From NCBI RefSeq assembly GCF_015667795.1, contig NZ_JADPEL010000013.1:33700-97699 (forward strand): a DNA stretch of 64,000 nucleotides. Direction: 5' to 3'. The translations under genes were made by a program, and so were the position numbers. Within the stretch, counting starts at the first letter, position 1. Each line of letters opens with the position of its first letter. Positions 28,301 to 37,196 of this stretch are shown one piece after another. The notes beneath the pieces are model-generated. The model ran no database searches, had not been told where the DNA came from, and saw only the letters and a program-made list of their open reading frames with translations. The stretch is from Clostridium sp. D53t1_180928_C8 (GTDB taxonomy: Bacteria; Bacillota; Clostridia; Clostridiales; Clostridiaceae).

Positions 28301-31300
28301 AGCTTTTACAAATTCAGTATCAATTCTATTTATCCATTCAGCTTGCTTTCTACCATTAGTCCAGTCATCTGTATCATCAAATAAAACACCAAATTGTCTT
28401 ACTCCTAAGTCATATAATTGCTCATATTTTGCTATAAGAGCATCAAAATCAGCTTCAGTGAATTTTAATGTTGCTCCTGGATGGATTGTCCAACAGAAAT
28501 TAACATTATTTTCTGTTCCAGCTTGCGCAAGCTCTTGTATTTGCTTAGCCTCTTTTTCTGGATATAAATCCTTCCAATTACTCCTATGATATGGATCATC
28601 CTTTGGAGCATAAATATAAGTGTTCATCTTATATTCACTAGTATCTTTCATAAGACTTATTCTATCTTCATGACTCCATGGGGTTCCATAGAAACCTTCA
28701 ATAAATCCTCTAAACTCTATTTCTGGATAATCACTAATAACAACTTCTACAATTTTATTATTTGATGCTTTTTCTAAAATTTGACCTAAAGTTAATACTC
28801 CGTAATAAGCTCCTTCACTATCTGATGCAACTATAGATATATTACCCTTTTCATTTTCATCATTACTAGTTTTAATTACATATCCTTCCTTGTTCTTTAA
28901 AGCTTCATCTTCTAATAAATTACTATCTACACAAGTATCACAATGATCTTTATCTGATGTGATTACTATATTTGCCTTATCACTTGCAACTTCCTCTGAA
29001 ATATTATAATTTATATTATTTTCTTTTAATATTTCTTCTAACTTTCCTACTGTTGCTTCTTCTTGATCACCATGAATCACAACATTAACATCACCTACTA
29101 TTTCCATTCCCTCTTCAGATAAATAAGTAGTTTCTTGAGGTACTGGATATACTATAGGTTCTTTTTCTTCACCCGGCTCTACATATACAGGTGGTAATTT
29201 AATATCATCTTCAACTCCCATTACTTCTACTTCGTAAATTCTTGCAGCATTATCACTACCTTGGGTTGGCTTATCTACAATTAATTTAACATATTTAGCT
29301 TTAGTTACAGGAATTTTATCAGTAGTAACTCCAGCAGTATTATTTTTAACATTTACTACTTCCTTATAATTACTTCCATCTACACTAGTTAGAACTCTAT
29401 ATTCCTTTGTATTCATTGAAGCGGCTTCTCCACCTGCTTCTGAATGTTTTATAACTATATCAGTAACCGTATCTACCTTGCCTAAGTCTATAGTTAAAGT
29501 ATGTGTACTTCCACTATTAGCGCACCACTTTGTATTTGTTTTTCCATCAACAGCTTTTTCAGCAGATTCTGATGCAGCTACTGAACTTGATGCACTTACT
29601 GATTTTCCTAAAGCAAGATTAACCTTTTCAGTATTTGCAAAATTTGAAACTGTAATTAATCCTTCCTTAACAATAACATCCTTACCTAATGCATTTTTGG
29701 CCTTTAAAGTTACTGAATATATTCCTTCTTTTTCATAAACTACAGTTGGACTTTCTTCAGTGCTAGTTTCAATATTTGCCCCTTTAAATGTCCATTCAAA
29801 TTCTGATGATGCCATTGAACTTAAATTTGTAAATTTAACTTCTTGTCCTGGCGCTACAAAAGTACTTGAAACATCAAAGTTAGCCTTTGCATTAAAATCA
29901 CTATTTAAAGCTTCAGTTATAAATGCTAATGCAGTCTTTTCTGAAAGCTTCTTTCCACTATTTAAACTTGATAAATTTCCCCTTAATAAAGCTTCTAATC
30001 TTTCTACTTCTGACGTATTTTTATCTCTCTTTGCTATTAAATAATCTAAAGCTATTTTATCATTTTCTCCTAAAAGCTTTAATTTATCTAAGTTTTCATT
30101 ACAATGAGATAATACATTACTAGGTAATTTTTCTTTTAACACATTAGCAGCTTCAATCATATCATTAAATTCTTTATTTAATATTTCAATTTCAGAAGTA
30201 ACGTCTTCACCTTTAACTATTTTTCTAAGAAATTCATCCATAGTTTGTCTTACTTCTGGTGCATCGCCTCTACCAGTAGAAGCCCAACTTGCTTCCATTC
30301 TTGATGAATGATCTGCAAAAGTTATCATATATGGCGCTAACTCCCCATACATCTTTTCTATTGATTTTTTCCAAGACTCTTGAGAATCATAATCAGATGT
30401 ATTCCATGAATAATCTGCACCTGTTGCTAATGTTATTTTTGAAAGTTCTGCATGTTCCATTGGATTCATAGTAAAGAAATCTATTTGTCCCTCCAATGCT
30501 TTATCTGCATTATATATTGGTCCTAAAGCTAATTTTTCCTTCATATAATCAGTAACCGGATAATTCCACCATATACCCATTCGCTTTCCATATACAGAGT
30601 TTACAAAATTAGCATTTTCTAAATCTATTCCCTCTGATACAACTACAGGACCTGTCCACATTACCATTATGTCACTACTTAATGTTGATGAAAAATCTCT
30701 TGTATATTTAGTTAATTCATCAATTGTTCCCATTGCATGAGTATCATATTCTGTTGGAACAGTTATAAGTGGCTTAACATCACCTTTTACTTTAACAAAC
30801 TCATTGTTAAATCTATTTAATAACTCTGCCTGTTTAACTCCATCCTTATTACTTATATCATCAAATAATATAGCAAAGCTTCTAACTCCCATATTATATA
30901 GTGATTCACATTTACTTACTAATGCTTGGAAATCTGATTCTCCTCCATCACCATCAAATCTAATATCTATACCTGGAGAAATTGCAAAAACAAAATCAAC
31001 TTTATTTTCACTTGCCGTTTTAATAAGTGCATTCATTCTTGTCATTTCACTTTCTGGATATGGCTCTCTCCACCTTTCTCTATGATATGGATCATCTTTT
31101 GGAGCATAGATGTATGTGTTCATCTTATTTTCTCCATAGAACTCTATTTGATCTAATCTATCTTGATGAGTCCAAGGTGTTCCATAAAATCCTTCAACTA
31201 TACCTCTTGTTTTCATAGTTGGTTCATCACTTATAATGACATCCTTAGAATATACATCACTTCCATTATTAGATACTAACTGAGTTAATGTTTGAACACC

Positions 31301-31783
31301 ATAGAAAGTACCATCTTCATCTTTACCTTCTATTAAAATAGTTCCCTTATTACCATCATTAGAGTCAACAGCAAGTACATATCCTTCTTCTTTTAACCCT
31401 TCAGTAGCTGAAACTCCAATTCTTTCCTTAGCTTCATCCATTTCTTTAATATCATCTTCTACCTCACCAATTATTAATGTAGTTGATGCTTCATCATATG
31501 TGTCATTAATTGTAATATTATTTTGGCTTAAAAACTCCTTTAAGGTTCTTACTGCATCTTCATCTGCCAAATCTTGACCTTGTAAATTAACGGTTGAAGT
31601 AATTGTTAATACTCCTTCATTAACTTGCATATTTTCAGGAACAGGATTTAATTTAGGTAATGATATACTTACTTCATTATTCTTATCCGTAAATGCATCA
31701 ACCTTAGTTATAGTCATCCCATTGATAATAAATACGCTAGCCATCGTTGTGGCTATCAATTTCTTTAACATTTCTCCTCTCAT
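25355..31783 (-). CDS. Wall-anchored hexosaminidase with two GH84 catalytic modules (NagH/mu-toxin-like)
   Basis: This 2142-residue surface enzyme should remove N-acetylglucosamine from host glycans. In order: signal peptide (1-30), GH20b-like domain (40-185), GH84 module 1 (188-490, Asp308-Asp309 in LFDD), helical region, PKD domain (about 635-715) and CBM32/F5-8C (720-865). A second GH20b (about 880-1020) and GH84 module 2 (1025-1345, Asp1136-Asp1137) follow. Then come CBM32 (about 1600-1735), a further carbohydrate-binding-like domain, three FIVAR repeats (about 1860-2060), an Asn/Ser linker, and LPKTG (about 2113) with a hydrophobic tail and KKRK. C. perfringens NagH has a single GH84 module. 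Of three in-frame ATGs (31807, 31783, 31771), 31783 has GGGGGAG at usable spacing and gives a clean signal peptide. Confidence 0.92.
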   Translation of the reverse strand: MRGEMLKKLIATTMASVFIINGMTITKVDAFTDKNNEVSISLPKLNPVPENMQVNEGVLTITSTVNLQGQDLADEDAVRTLKEFLSQNNITINDTYDEASTTLIIGEVEDDIKEMDEAKERIGVSATEGLKEEGYVLAVDSNDGNKGTILIEGKDEDGTFYGVQTLTQLVSNNGSDVYSKDVIISDEPTMKTRGIVEGFYGTPWTHQDRLDQIEFYGENKMNTYIYAPKDDPYHRERWREPYPESEMTRMNALIKTASENKVDFVFAISPGIDIRFDGDGGESDFQALVSKCESLYNMGVRSFAILFDDISNKDGVKQAELLNRFNNEFVKVKGDVKPLITVPTEYDTHAMGTIDELTKYTRDFSSTLSSDIMVMWTGPVVVSEGIDLENANFVNSVYGKRMGIWWNYPVTDYMKEKLALGPIYNADKALEGQIDFFTMNPMEHAELSKITLATGADYSWNTSDYDSQESWKKSIEKMYGELAPYMITFADHSSRMEASWASTGRGDAPEVRQTMDEFLRKIVKGEDVTSEIEILNKEFNDMIEAANVLKEKLPSNVLSHCNENLDKLKLLGENDKIALDYLIAKRDKNTSEVERLEALLRGNLSSLNSGKKLSEKTALAFITEALNSDFNAKANFDVSSTFVAPGQEVKFTNLSSMASSEFEWTFKGANIETSTEESPTVVYEKEGIYSVTLKAKNALGKDVIVKEGLITVSNFANTEKVNLALGKSVSASSSVAASESAEKAVDGKTNTKWCANSGSTHTLTIDLGKVDTVTDIVIKHSEAGGEAASMNTKEYRVLTSVDGSNYKEVVNVKNNTAGVTTDKIPVTKAKYVKLIVDKPTQGSDNAARIYEVEVMGVEDDIKLPPVYVEPGEEKEPIVYPVPQETTYLSEEGMEIVGDVNVVIHGDQEEATVGKLEEILKENNINYNISEEVASDKANIVITSDKDHCDTCVDSNLLEDEALKNKEGYVIKTSNDENEKGNISIVASDSEGAYYGVLTLGQILEKASNNKIVEVVISDYPEIEFRGFIEGFYGTPWSHEDRISLMKDTSEYKMNTYIYAPKDDPYHRSNWKDLYPEKEAKQIQELAQAGTENNVNFCWTIHPGATLKFTEADFDALIAKYEQLYDLGVRQFGVLFDDTDDWTNGRKQAEWINRIDTEFVKAKGDVAPMIVISARYNSAWGPSMNNYFKPFMQTLHSDIQVMWTGHATMSNISKDVMEWPKTQTGVDKDLAVWWNYPVNDYCDSRILMAPLHNLNKDLNNVSGFFSNPMNQAEASKVALYSIADYTWNTDEFDYMKSWETSIEKLVPEIKEEFMRFASNTCYLKDDGGASGAFEYDESWYLNEKIDALKNAISNNESVIDKANDLLNEFSIMVSDYDSIKENINNDNLLSEIDPFLNSYKALGEAGVAAMKSLIAAEEGKIEDWLDNNNLANEKLDLMKTFTVDRLEGDNITPYVVAVGEKRLKPIVNEVITVSRDIISKTIFKETPPKVISSINDLNIDVKFENGEYSIGEIKALELNKDGYIGMALPKANKLSEVLVEVSDYEGVVFEYSLNGIDWSEAETTITDGIMKTNSSIAATFVRIVNKGDNSKTIDINSFKTKPVYKMTPTISENIGTYQNYSIDKALDGDKSTKYWSDKATSAGHYIQVDLGNKIPLYDISAYFGGTDYMRNSEYLISEDGINWTSLGELQYTSEGDKKVASVNANGKMARYIKIQANGDNSGCWVQLFEVEVNKTVPDAGDNYVELVTGDLEGRVDYLYDGDLSTAFESEITKTTQSLVYKMTRVTNVENILFLQDKNNISKATVSVKNTNGVWKNVGVLGKQLSDIDVNDKVLEVKLEFDINNPSPKIYEIIVNESAEVVEDVFKDHLQIAVDMANEVTDEELEKVVPVVVDEFKKSLANAIEVLNNSNSNQEQVNAAFDRLSDAMQKLSFYKGDKDQLIKLRDRISSLNKDEFIPSTWNSLESVLAEVNVIIDDANALENEVKEGYNKLIKAYLQLRLKPNKDKLQDLINKAESLNESKYTKESYSNVVNALQMAKLVLDNEDATEEEVHNAKSALELSLGRLVANNTDKPNDNNSNNDNNSSNNGSNLGNNATNNNNSSNNSTNNSQGKLPKTGGTSAGVIGVLGAMISAIGASLFKKRK

Positions 31784-31811
31784 TCTTCTCCCCCTACTTT
31801 TTAACATAATA

Positions 31812-31833
31812 AATTAAAAGTTAACTTTTAATT
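31812..31833. promoter_or_regulatory. 22-bp perfect palindrome in the GH84 gene leader
   Basis: Eleven-bp arms meet at 31822/31823 (AATTAAAAGTT and its complement). It lies between the promoter and the start codon of the GH84 gene, and could be an operator or a leader hairpin. Confidence 0.45.
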
Positions 31834-31853
31834 AATATTCTATACCAATTGTA

Positions 31854-31882
31854 ATTATAAACTTTTTTGTAAATATTTACAA
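31854..31882 (-). promoter_or_regulatory. GH84 gene promoter with palindrome on the -35
   Basis: On the minus strand, TTGTAA (31877-31882), a 17-bp spacer and TATAAT (31854-31859). A 16-bp perfect palindrome TTGTAAATATTTACAA (31867-31882) covers the -35, suggesting repressor control. Confidence 0.6.
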
Positions 31883-32262
31883 CAAATTATTATATAATTT
31901 ATACCTATTAAATTACTACTTTTTAAGAAATATTAAATAATTAAATATAATTAGTTAATATTTTATATATTTTTTTAAAATTTCCTTAAATTAAATTATT
32001 TTGTTTGGAATTTTATAAAATTTTTTCAATTTTATTCACTATAAAAATACCACTTAAATATTCTCACTCTCACGACCTAATTATCACTGTTACATCTCTG
32101 ACCTTTCTTGACTTTGAGCATATAATGTACCTGTACAAAGAAATAAGAGATGTACAAAAAATAAAGAATTCACTGCTCATACTAGTTAAAATCAGTAAGT
32201 CTTTATAATAATCAAATAAATTTATTGTAATAAAATTTAAATTAATGAAAGAGAGTGATTTT
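31883..32262. other. Gene-free gap upstream of the 75-aa gene
   Basis: AT-rich spacer between two divergent genes. A stretch at about 32075-32180 is visibly less AT-rich and contains GTACC/TGTACA words, but I see no coding potential, tRNA or terminator. TATAAT at 32204-32209 could be the -10 for the plus-strand gene. Confidence 0.5.
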
Positions 32263-32490
32263 ATGACAATCTATAATTATGATAAACATGAGGACTATAA
32301 ATTTGAATATAAAAAGGATCATATATTAGTTGATAAGTATTATAATACTACTAAGAAATATGCTCCTTATACTTCTATGATGTCTAATAATAATTTAACT
32401 GAACAAGAATTTGATAATATTTGTGAAGATTGGTATGCTAGAAAATACAGAGAAGAAGCTGCAAAGGCTGCTCATAAAAAAGCTAGCTAA
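32263..32490 (+). CDS. Small tyrosine-rich protein of unknown function
   Basis: A 75-residue soluble protein rich in Tyr, Asp, Lys and Asn with an alanine/lysine C-terminal helix. An in-frame ATG at 32245 lacks an SD, so I prefer 32263, which follows GAGAGTG. A strong terminator follows about 40 nt downstream, which supports a real gene. I do not recognise a family. It faces the MoxR operon convergently. Confidence 0.65.
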   Translation: MTIYNYDKHEDYKFEYKKDHILVDKYYNTTKKYAPYTSMMSNNNLTEQEFDNICEDWYARKYREEAAKAAHKKAS

Positions 32491-32528
32491 CTAAGAAATC
32501 ATGCAGATTATAAATAATAGCTCAATCA

Positions 32529-32568
32529 AAAAACTGCCGTAAAACAATTTAGTCTTACGGCAGTTTTT
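32529..32568. terminator. Bidirectional terminator at the end of the MoxR-VWA operon
   Basis: Perfect 14-bp arms (32529-32542, 32555-32568) containing CTGCCGTAA, with A run left and T run right. It serves the small plus-strand gene and the eight-gene minus-strand operon. Confidence 0.92.
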
Positions 32569-32575
32569 CTATTTA

Positions 32576-35380
32576 TTAAATTCCATTTCTATCATTTTTC
32601 TTTTTAAGTAAAGCACTAGTATCAAGAGTATTAGATTTTGTTTTTTCTACTTTCTTTTTCTCCTTTTTAACCTTAGACTTATTTTCTTTTTTCTTATCTA
32701 AAGTTTTTTCTTCTACTTTTGATTTTTTATCAATATTATTACTTATTTCTTTTTCTACTGCTAACTCATCCTTAGCTACATTCTTTTCTTTAGCTTTAAT
32801 ATTTTTAACTTTATTTTTATCTTTAATCTTAAAATACCTAGAAAAATCTAAATTTAATCTTCTATAAGCTATATCAAATAAGAATAAAAATAGAGCAATT
32901 ATAAGAAGTGAATTAGTTAAATTAATTTTCTTATATTCCTTTTCAAGCTTCCCTTTAAAAACCTCTTCAACCTTATTTATAAAAGTTCCTTTAGTTTCAC
33001 TTACAAGAGAATCTAATTTTACTGAATTAGTATTAAACTTATATTCATCAGAATACTTAAGGGCAAAAGCACCTTTATAAGTACTAGTTATATCTTCTCC
33101 CTCTTGCTGTCTTATACTAAAATTATAAAATCCTAATTCAGTTAATGGAATATTAGCTTCAAACTTACCTGGCTCACTTTGAGTTAAAGTAAATTCTCCT
33201 TCACTTCCATCTTCACCATTATAAACACCAGTTACTTTAGTGTTAGAAGTTATATTATCATTATAAAACTCAACTTTAGCTTCATTTCCATCTTGAGTTA
33301 TAGATAAATGTCCCTCTTCACCATAGGTTGGTATTGAATAGTAAACTATATTTTTAATTAATTGTGGTCCATATTCCCAAGTTAAATAGTTCTTACTCCA
33401 GCTTCCATCAATATCTGAAGTAAAGCTAACAGTTTTTCCTATTCCATATTGTCTCACTGCAAGTATTGGTTCATCTCTATTAGAGCTTAAAATTTCTATA
33501 GCATCATCCTTTAAAGATGTTCCTATATATCCAAGCAATGATGGAATACCCTCTGAAGTCTGTACACCTGCTAATATTTCGTGATTACTTACTATGCTTG
33601 GTGTAAATTCTTCATTTATTATATAAGTTCCAACTGACATTAATACTTCTTGAGCAAATATTCTTGGAATATCAGTATATATATCAGTATAATAACTTCT
33701 TCCATTACAATTTTCTGCTAACTGTGTTAATAATCCTGAATTCGAATCACTTCCTACTGCAACTGTTGATAATGATATATTATCATTATTAAACTTTGTT
33801 AAAAGCTGTTCATAAGTTGAATACGGAATAGAATCCTGTCCATCAGTTAAAAGTATAGTATGTTTTATTTTTGCATCACTTTCACTTTGAAGATTGTATC
33901 CTTTTTCAAGTGCAGGATATATAGACGTTCCACCTCTTATTTGTATGCCTGAAATAAGTTCTTTTATATAATCCTTATCAGTAACCTTTTGAGTAGGAAC
34001 TACAACATCATAAGTATCATCAAAGGCTATTACAGAAATATCGTCAATTTCTCTTAAGTTATCTATAGCCTTCATTGCAGCTTCTTTAGCTAGTGTTAGT
34101 TTACTAACTCCTCCACCCTCTGAACTCATACTACCTGACTTATCTATTATTAAATTAATACTTATTGAAGGCACTTCATTTTTTCCCTTCTTATCCATGT
34201 TTACAGGGAGAATTGTTTCTAAAGCTGTATCCTTATAACCTCCAAGAGCATAAGAATCTTCACCACCAAAGGTTACAACTCCCCCACCATAGTCCTTGAC
34301 ATAGCTTTCTATATTCTCCATAAATCCATTAGTTAAATCATCCTTATACACATTATTTAAAACTACTGCTTTATATTCTAACAATTCATTTAATGTACTT
34401 GGCGATGATGTTGGACTAATTGTTTTTATATTAGCTCCACCATTTTTTAATACTTCTTCTAATGCTGTCGCATCACCCTTTACTCCATTTATTATTAAAA
34501 TATTTGGTTTATCTACTACATTTGTAAAGGCACTATACTCATTATTAACTTTATTTGTATCACCTTCTGCTTCTACAGTGACCCTGTAGCTTTTAAATCC
34601 TCCACTATTTTGTACATCTCTAAATATGAAAGAATTACTTCCTTTTTTTACTTCTACAATCTGCTCTCCAACCTTTTCTCTTCCACTAAAAAGATTAAGC
34701 TTTGCAGATGTGGCATAATTAGACTCTAAATCTATTTGTACTGAAAATTCTTCTCCAATAGATATATTATCAGGTATAGTTACATTATCTACATAAATTT
34801 CATTACCACTTTCTCCTGTAACCTTATATACCTTTAAATCTATATTTTCTGCATTAATAAGCGGAATAGATTTTAATATATCCCCCTTATTTTCCTCACC
34901 ATCAGTTATAAGAACTATCCTTTTAGATGTTCCATCCTCAAATAACGTTATAGCACTCTCTACTGCAGCCTGAATATTAGTTGCTGTACTTACTGGAGTT
35001 GAACTTAACCCCTTATAAAGTTTTTTATTATCTATAACTTTGTCTACCTTTGAATTATCTCCAAATAATACTACTCCAGCCTTATTTCCATTTGGCATTA
35101 TCTCTAAGGCACTATTTATAAAGTTTTCTCCACTGCCTTTAAAAGAACTTATACTTTCAGATACATCTAATAAAAATACTGTAGATATATTTTTACCTTT
35201 AATACTTATCGTTATATTTGCAAAAGATAAAAGTAAAAGAGTAAAAATAATTATTCTACTTACTAATATTAATACTTCATTTTTATTATTACTTTTGAAC
35301 TTCTTAACACTGTAATAAATGAAGAAGATAAGTATTGGAATTAATATTAAAAAGTAAAGATTTCCTATATCAAATTTCAT
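32576..35380 (-). CDS. Membrane VWA protein with two VWA domains and an amidotransferase-like domain
   Basis: A 934-residue membrane protein and the last gene of the eight-gene operon. Two N-terminal helices (about 6-24, 36-58) are followed by VWA 1 with MIDAS Asp72 (DVSES), then a beta domain (195-290). A type-1 glutamine-amidotransferase-like fold without a visible catalytic Cys follows (about 292-390), then VWA 2 with Asp413 (DKSGS), and a beta-rich region. A C-terminal helix (about 840-860) precedes a very lysine-rich cytosolic tail (875-934). The two VWA domains and the amidotransferase-like domain therefore face outside. It probably works with the MoxR ATPase and the BatA-like partner in protein folding, assembly or metal-dependent binding at the membrane. 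GGAGGAG precedes the ATG. Confidence 0.85.
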   Translation of the reverse strand: MKFDIGNLYFLILIPILIFFIYYSVKKFKSNNKNEVLILVSRIIIFTLLLLSFANITISIKGKNISTVFLLDVSESISSFKGSGENFINSALEIMPNGNKAGVVLFGDNSKVDKVIDNKKLYKGLSSTPVSTATNIQAAVESAITLFEDGTSKRIVLITDGEENKGDILKSIPLINAENIDLKVYKVTGESGNEIYVDNVTIPDNISIGEEFSVQIDLESNYATSAKLNLFSGREKVGEQIVEVKKGSNSFIFRDVQNSGGFKSYRVTVEAEGDTNKVNNEYSAFTNVVDKPNILIINGVKGDATALEEVLKNGGANIKTISPTSSPSTLNELLEYKAVVLNNVYKDDLTNGFMENIESYVKDYGGGVVTFGGEDSYALGGYKDTALETILPVNMDKKGKNEVPSISINLIIDKSGSMSSEGGGVSKLTLAKEAAMKAIDNLREIDDISVIAFDDTYDVVVPTQKVTDKDYIKELISGIQIRGGTSIYPALEKGYNLQSESDAKIKHTILLTDGQDSIPYSTYEQLLTKFNNDNISLSTVAVGSDSNSGLLTQLAENCNGRSYYTDIYTDIPRIFAQEVLMSVGTYIINEEFTPSIVSNHEILAGVQTSEGIPSLLGYIGTSLKDDAIEILSSNRDEPILAVRQYGIGKTVSFTSDIDGSWSKNYLTWEYGPQLIKNIVYYSIPTYGEEGHLSITQDGNEAKVEFYNDNITSNTKVTGVYNGEDGSEGEFTLTQSEPGKFEANIPLTELGFYNFSIRQQEGEDITSTYKGAFALKYSDEYKFNTNSVKLDSLVSETKGTFINKVEEVFKGKLEKEYKKINLTNSLLIIALFLFLFDIAYRRLNLDFSRYFKIKDKNKVKNIKAKEKNVAKDELAVEKEISNNIDKKSKVEEKTLDKKKENKSKVKKEKKKVEKTKSNTLDTSALLKKKNDRNGI

Positions 35381-35393
35381 ATATTATCTCCTC

Positions 35394-37184
35394 CTAATTC
35401 CCTTTCTTGTAGAATATCCATTCAATAGCTACTATTATTATTGCTAATAATATAAATAATGGAGTTAACTTAATTCCACTTTTTAATGAATTTTCTCCAT
35501 TAACTATATTTTCATTTTCTCCAACTGATGCCACTGATGTATTACTTTCACTACTTGTTGGAAAATTAACAGAAAAGCTTTCTTTATTATCATTTTGTTC
35601 TAATTTATATATACCTAAATCTTTTTCTCCCCGTACTTCATCACCTGATTTAATTCCTTTAATTTCTCCATTTGGATAAGTAACGTTTATTTCACTTTCA
35701 TAATCTGAAGATTTAACTACTATTTTTTCTCCAGCTTTAAAGTTATTACTATATACCATCCCTGTGGAAATTAAATCTTCTCCAAGTTCATATACAAGAA
35801 TAGGAAACTCCTTTTTAAGAGCAAAATCACTTGAATGTAAATCAAAAGATAATGCTGCTATTTTTCTATCATTTAATTCACCCTTAAATCCTATTGAATT
35901 ATTATCTACAGTTAAAATATTTGTACCATAGTATGGTGTTTCTATAGTGTTATACTCTGATAATGTAAACTGTGTATCTTCTAAATATGAAGAAACTGAT
36001 CCCTTAACTGCTGTTGCCTGCCCTATTTCTCCACCCTTTAACACATTAAATAATTCATTAGACTTAGGATTTATAAATAATAAGCTTCCTTTTGATGGAA
36101 TTGATTCTGGCATAATATTATCAAATATATAAAGATCAAAATCATCGGTGCTGCTTATATTACTTACATCGTTAGTCTTGTAAATTTCTGTATTTTCTAT
36201 AACACTAAAGGCTTTTTCTAAGAATACATTTTCTTGTGTAACTAATAATATCTTTTTAACTTTATTTTCACTTAATACATGATAATAAATATTATCTTCC
36301 ATTAATATATCTTTTCTTGATAATTCACCTTTCAAATAATCTCCGGTTATAGAATCTAGTTCAAATGATAATGTTTTAGTTTCTCCTATTTGAAGACTTA
36401 TATTTTCTACTGCTGCTAATTCTTCACCATTATATAAAGAGAAATCTCCATCATATAAACTATCTCCATTATTAGTAACATTAGCTATAACTTTAACCTT
36501 ATTATCTACAAACCTATGAGATACATTATCTACAGAAGCATTTAATCCGCTATTACCTAAATAAACTATTTTTCCTTCCACATCCTGAAGTGATATTTCT
36601 TTATCTGTAAAAACTAAAGCTTCATATCCTTCTCCGATACCATCCCCTATAGCTTTAACAAATGATACAACCTCACTTATATCACCACTTGCATAACTAC
36701 TTTTAATTTTATCTATTATATTTTCTGCATTACTTTTATTGAAATCACCATTTAAAAGTAAATTAGATGTACTATCGTAAGAAATTACATAAGCATTAGT
36801 ACCATCCTTTGTACTATTCAAATATTCCTTTGCAAGAATTTTGGCCTGCTCTAGTCTAGTATTTTTATCATTATATACTGTATTCATACTAGCACTATTG
36901 TCTATTACCATAATTACATTTTTATATGACTTTCCACCAAAATTTAAAAATGGACTCATAAGTGCTAATATTACACTTACTATAATTAAAATTTGTAATA
37001 ATAACATTATGTTCTTTTTAAACTTTTCCCATGGTGTATTGGCTCTAGTATTTTTATATACTTCCTTCCATAACAAAGATGAAGATATAACTTCTTCCTT
37101 ATACTTTCTCTTTAATATATAAAGCATTATTACTGGAGGAATAGTTAAAAGTAAAAATAATGGCCACAAATTAGTAAAACCCAT
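35394..37184 (-). CDS. BatA-like membrane protein with VWA domain
   Basis: A 596-residue protein starting with the BatA/aerotolerance N-terminal region (MGFTNLWPLFLLLTIPPV, helices at about 6-23 and 58-80). A VWA domain (about 88-230) with MIDAS Asp95 (DNSAS), an extended extracytoplasmic beta region and one C-terminal helix (about 573-591) follow. It lies 13 nt upstream of the double-VWA gene and 12 nt downstream of the DUF58 gene, so translation is tightly coupled. Family members accompany MoxR ATPases, and their partners are unknown in clostridia. Confidence 0.85.
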   Translation of the reverse strand: MGFTNLWPLFLLLTIPPVIMLYILKRKYKEEVISSSLLWKEVYKNTRANTPWEKFKKNIMLLLQILIIVSVILALMSPFLNFGGKSYKNVIMVIDNSASMNTVYNDKNTRLEQAKILAKEYLNSTKDGTNAYVISYDSTSNLLLNGDFNKSNAENIIDKIKSSYASGDISEVVSFVKAIGDGIGEGYEALVFTDKEISLQDVEGKIVYLGNSGLNASVDNVSHRFVDNKVKVIANVTNNGDSLYDGDFSLYNGEELAAVENISLQIGETKTLSFELDSITGDYLKGELSRKDILMEDNIYYHVLSENKVKKILLVTQENVFLEKAFSVIENTEIYKTNDVSNISSTDDFDLYIFDNIMPESIPSKGSLLFINPKSNELFNVLKGGEIGQATAVKGSVSSYLEDTQFTLSEYNTIETPYYGTNILTVDNNSIGFKGELNDRKIAALSFDLHSSDFALKKEFPILVYELGEDLISTGMVYSNNFKAGEKIVVKSSDYESEINVTYPNGEIKGIKSGDEVRGEKDLGIYKLEQNDNKESFSVNFPTSSESNTSVASVGENENIVNGENSLKSGIKLTPLFILLAIIIVAIEWIFYKKGN

Positions 37185-37196
37185 AATCTCTCCCCC

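Noticed and set aside
25355-31220. Many plus-strand ORFs of 60-117 codons inside the GH84 gene
   Set aside because: They are antisense shadows of a continuous minus-strand frame with clear domains, and lack RBS and family motifs.
32005-32208. 67-codon plus-strand ORF upstream of the small tyrosine-rich gene
   Set aside because: It has no SD and an irregular composition without family likeness, and sits in a promoter region.
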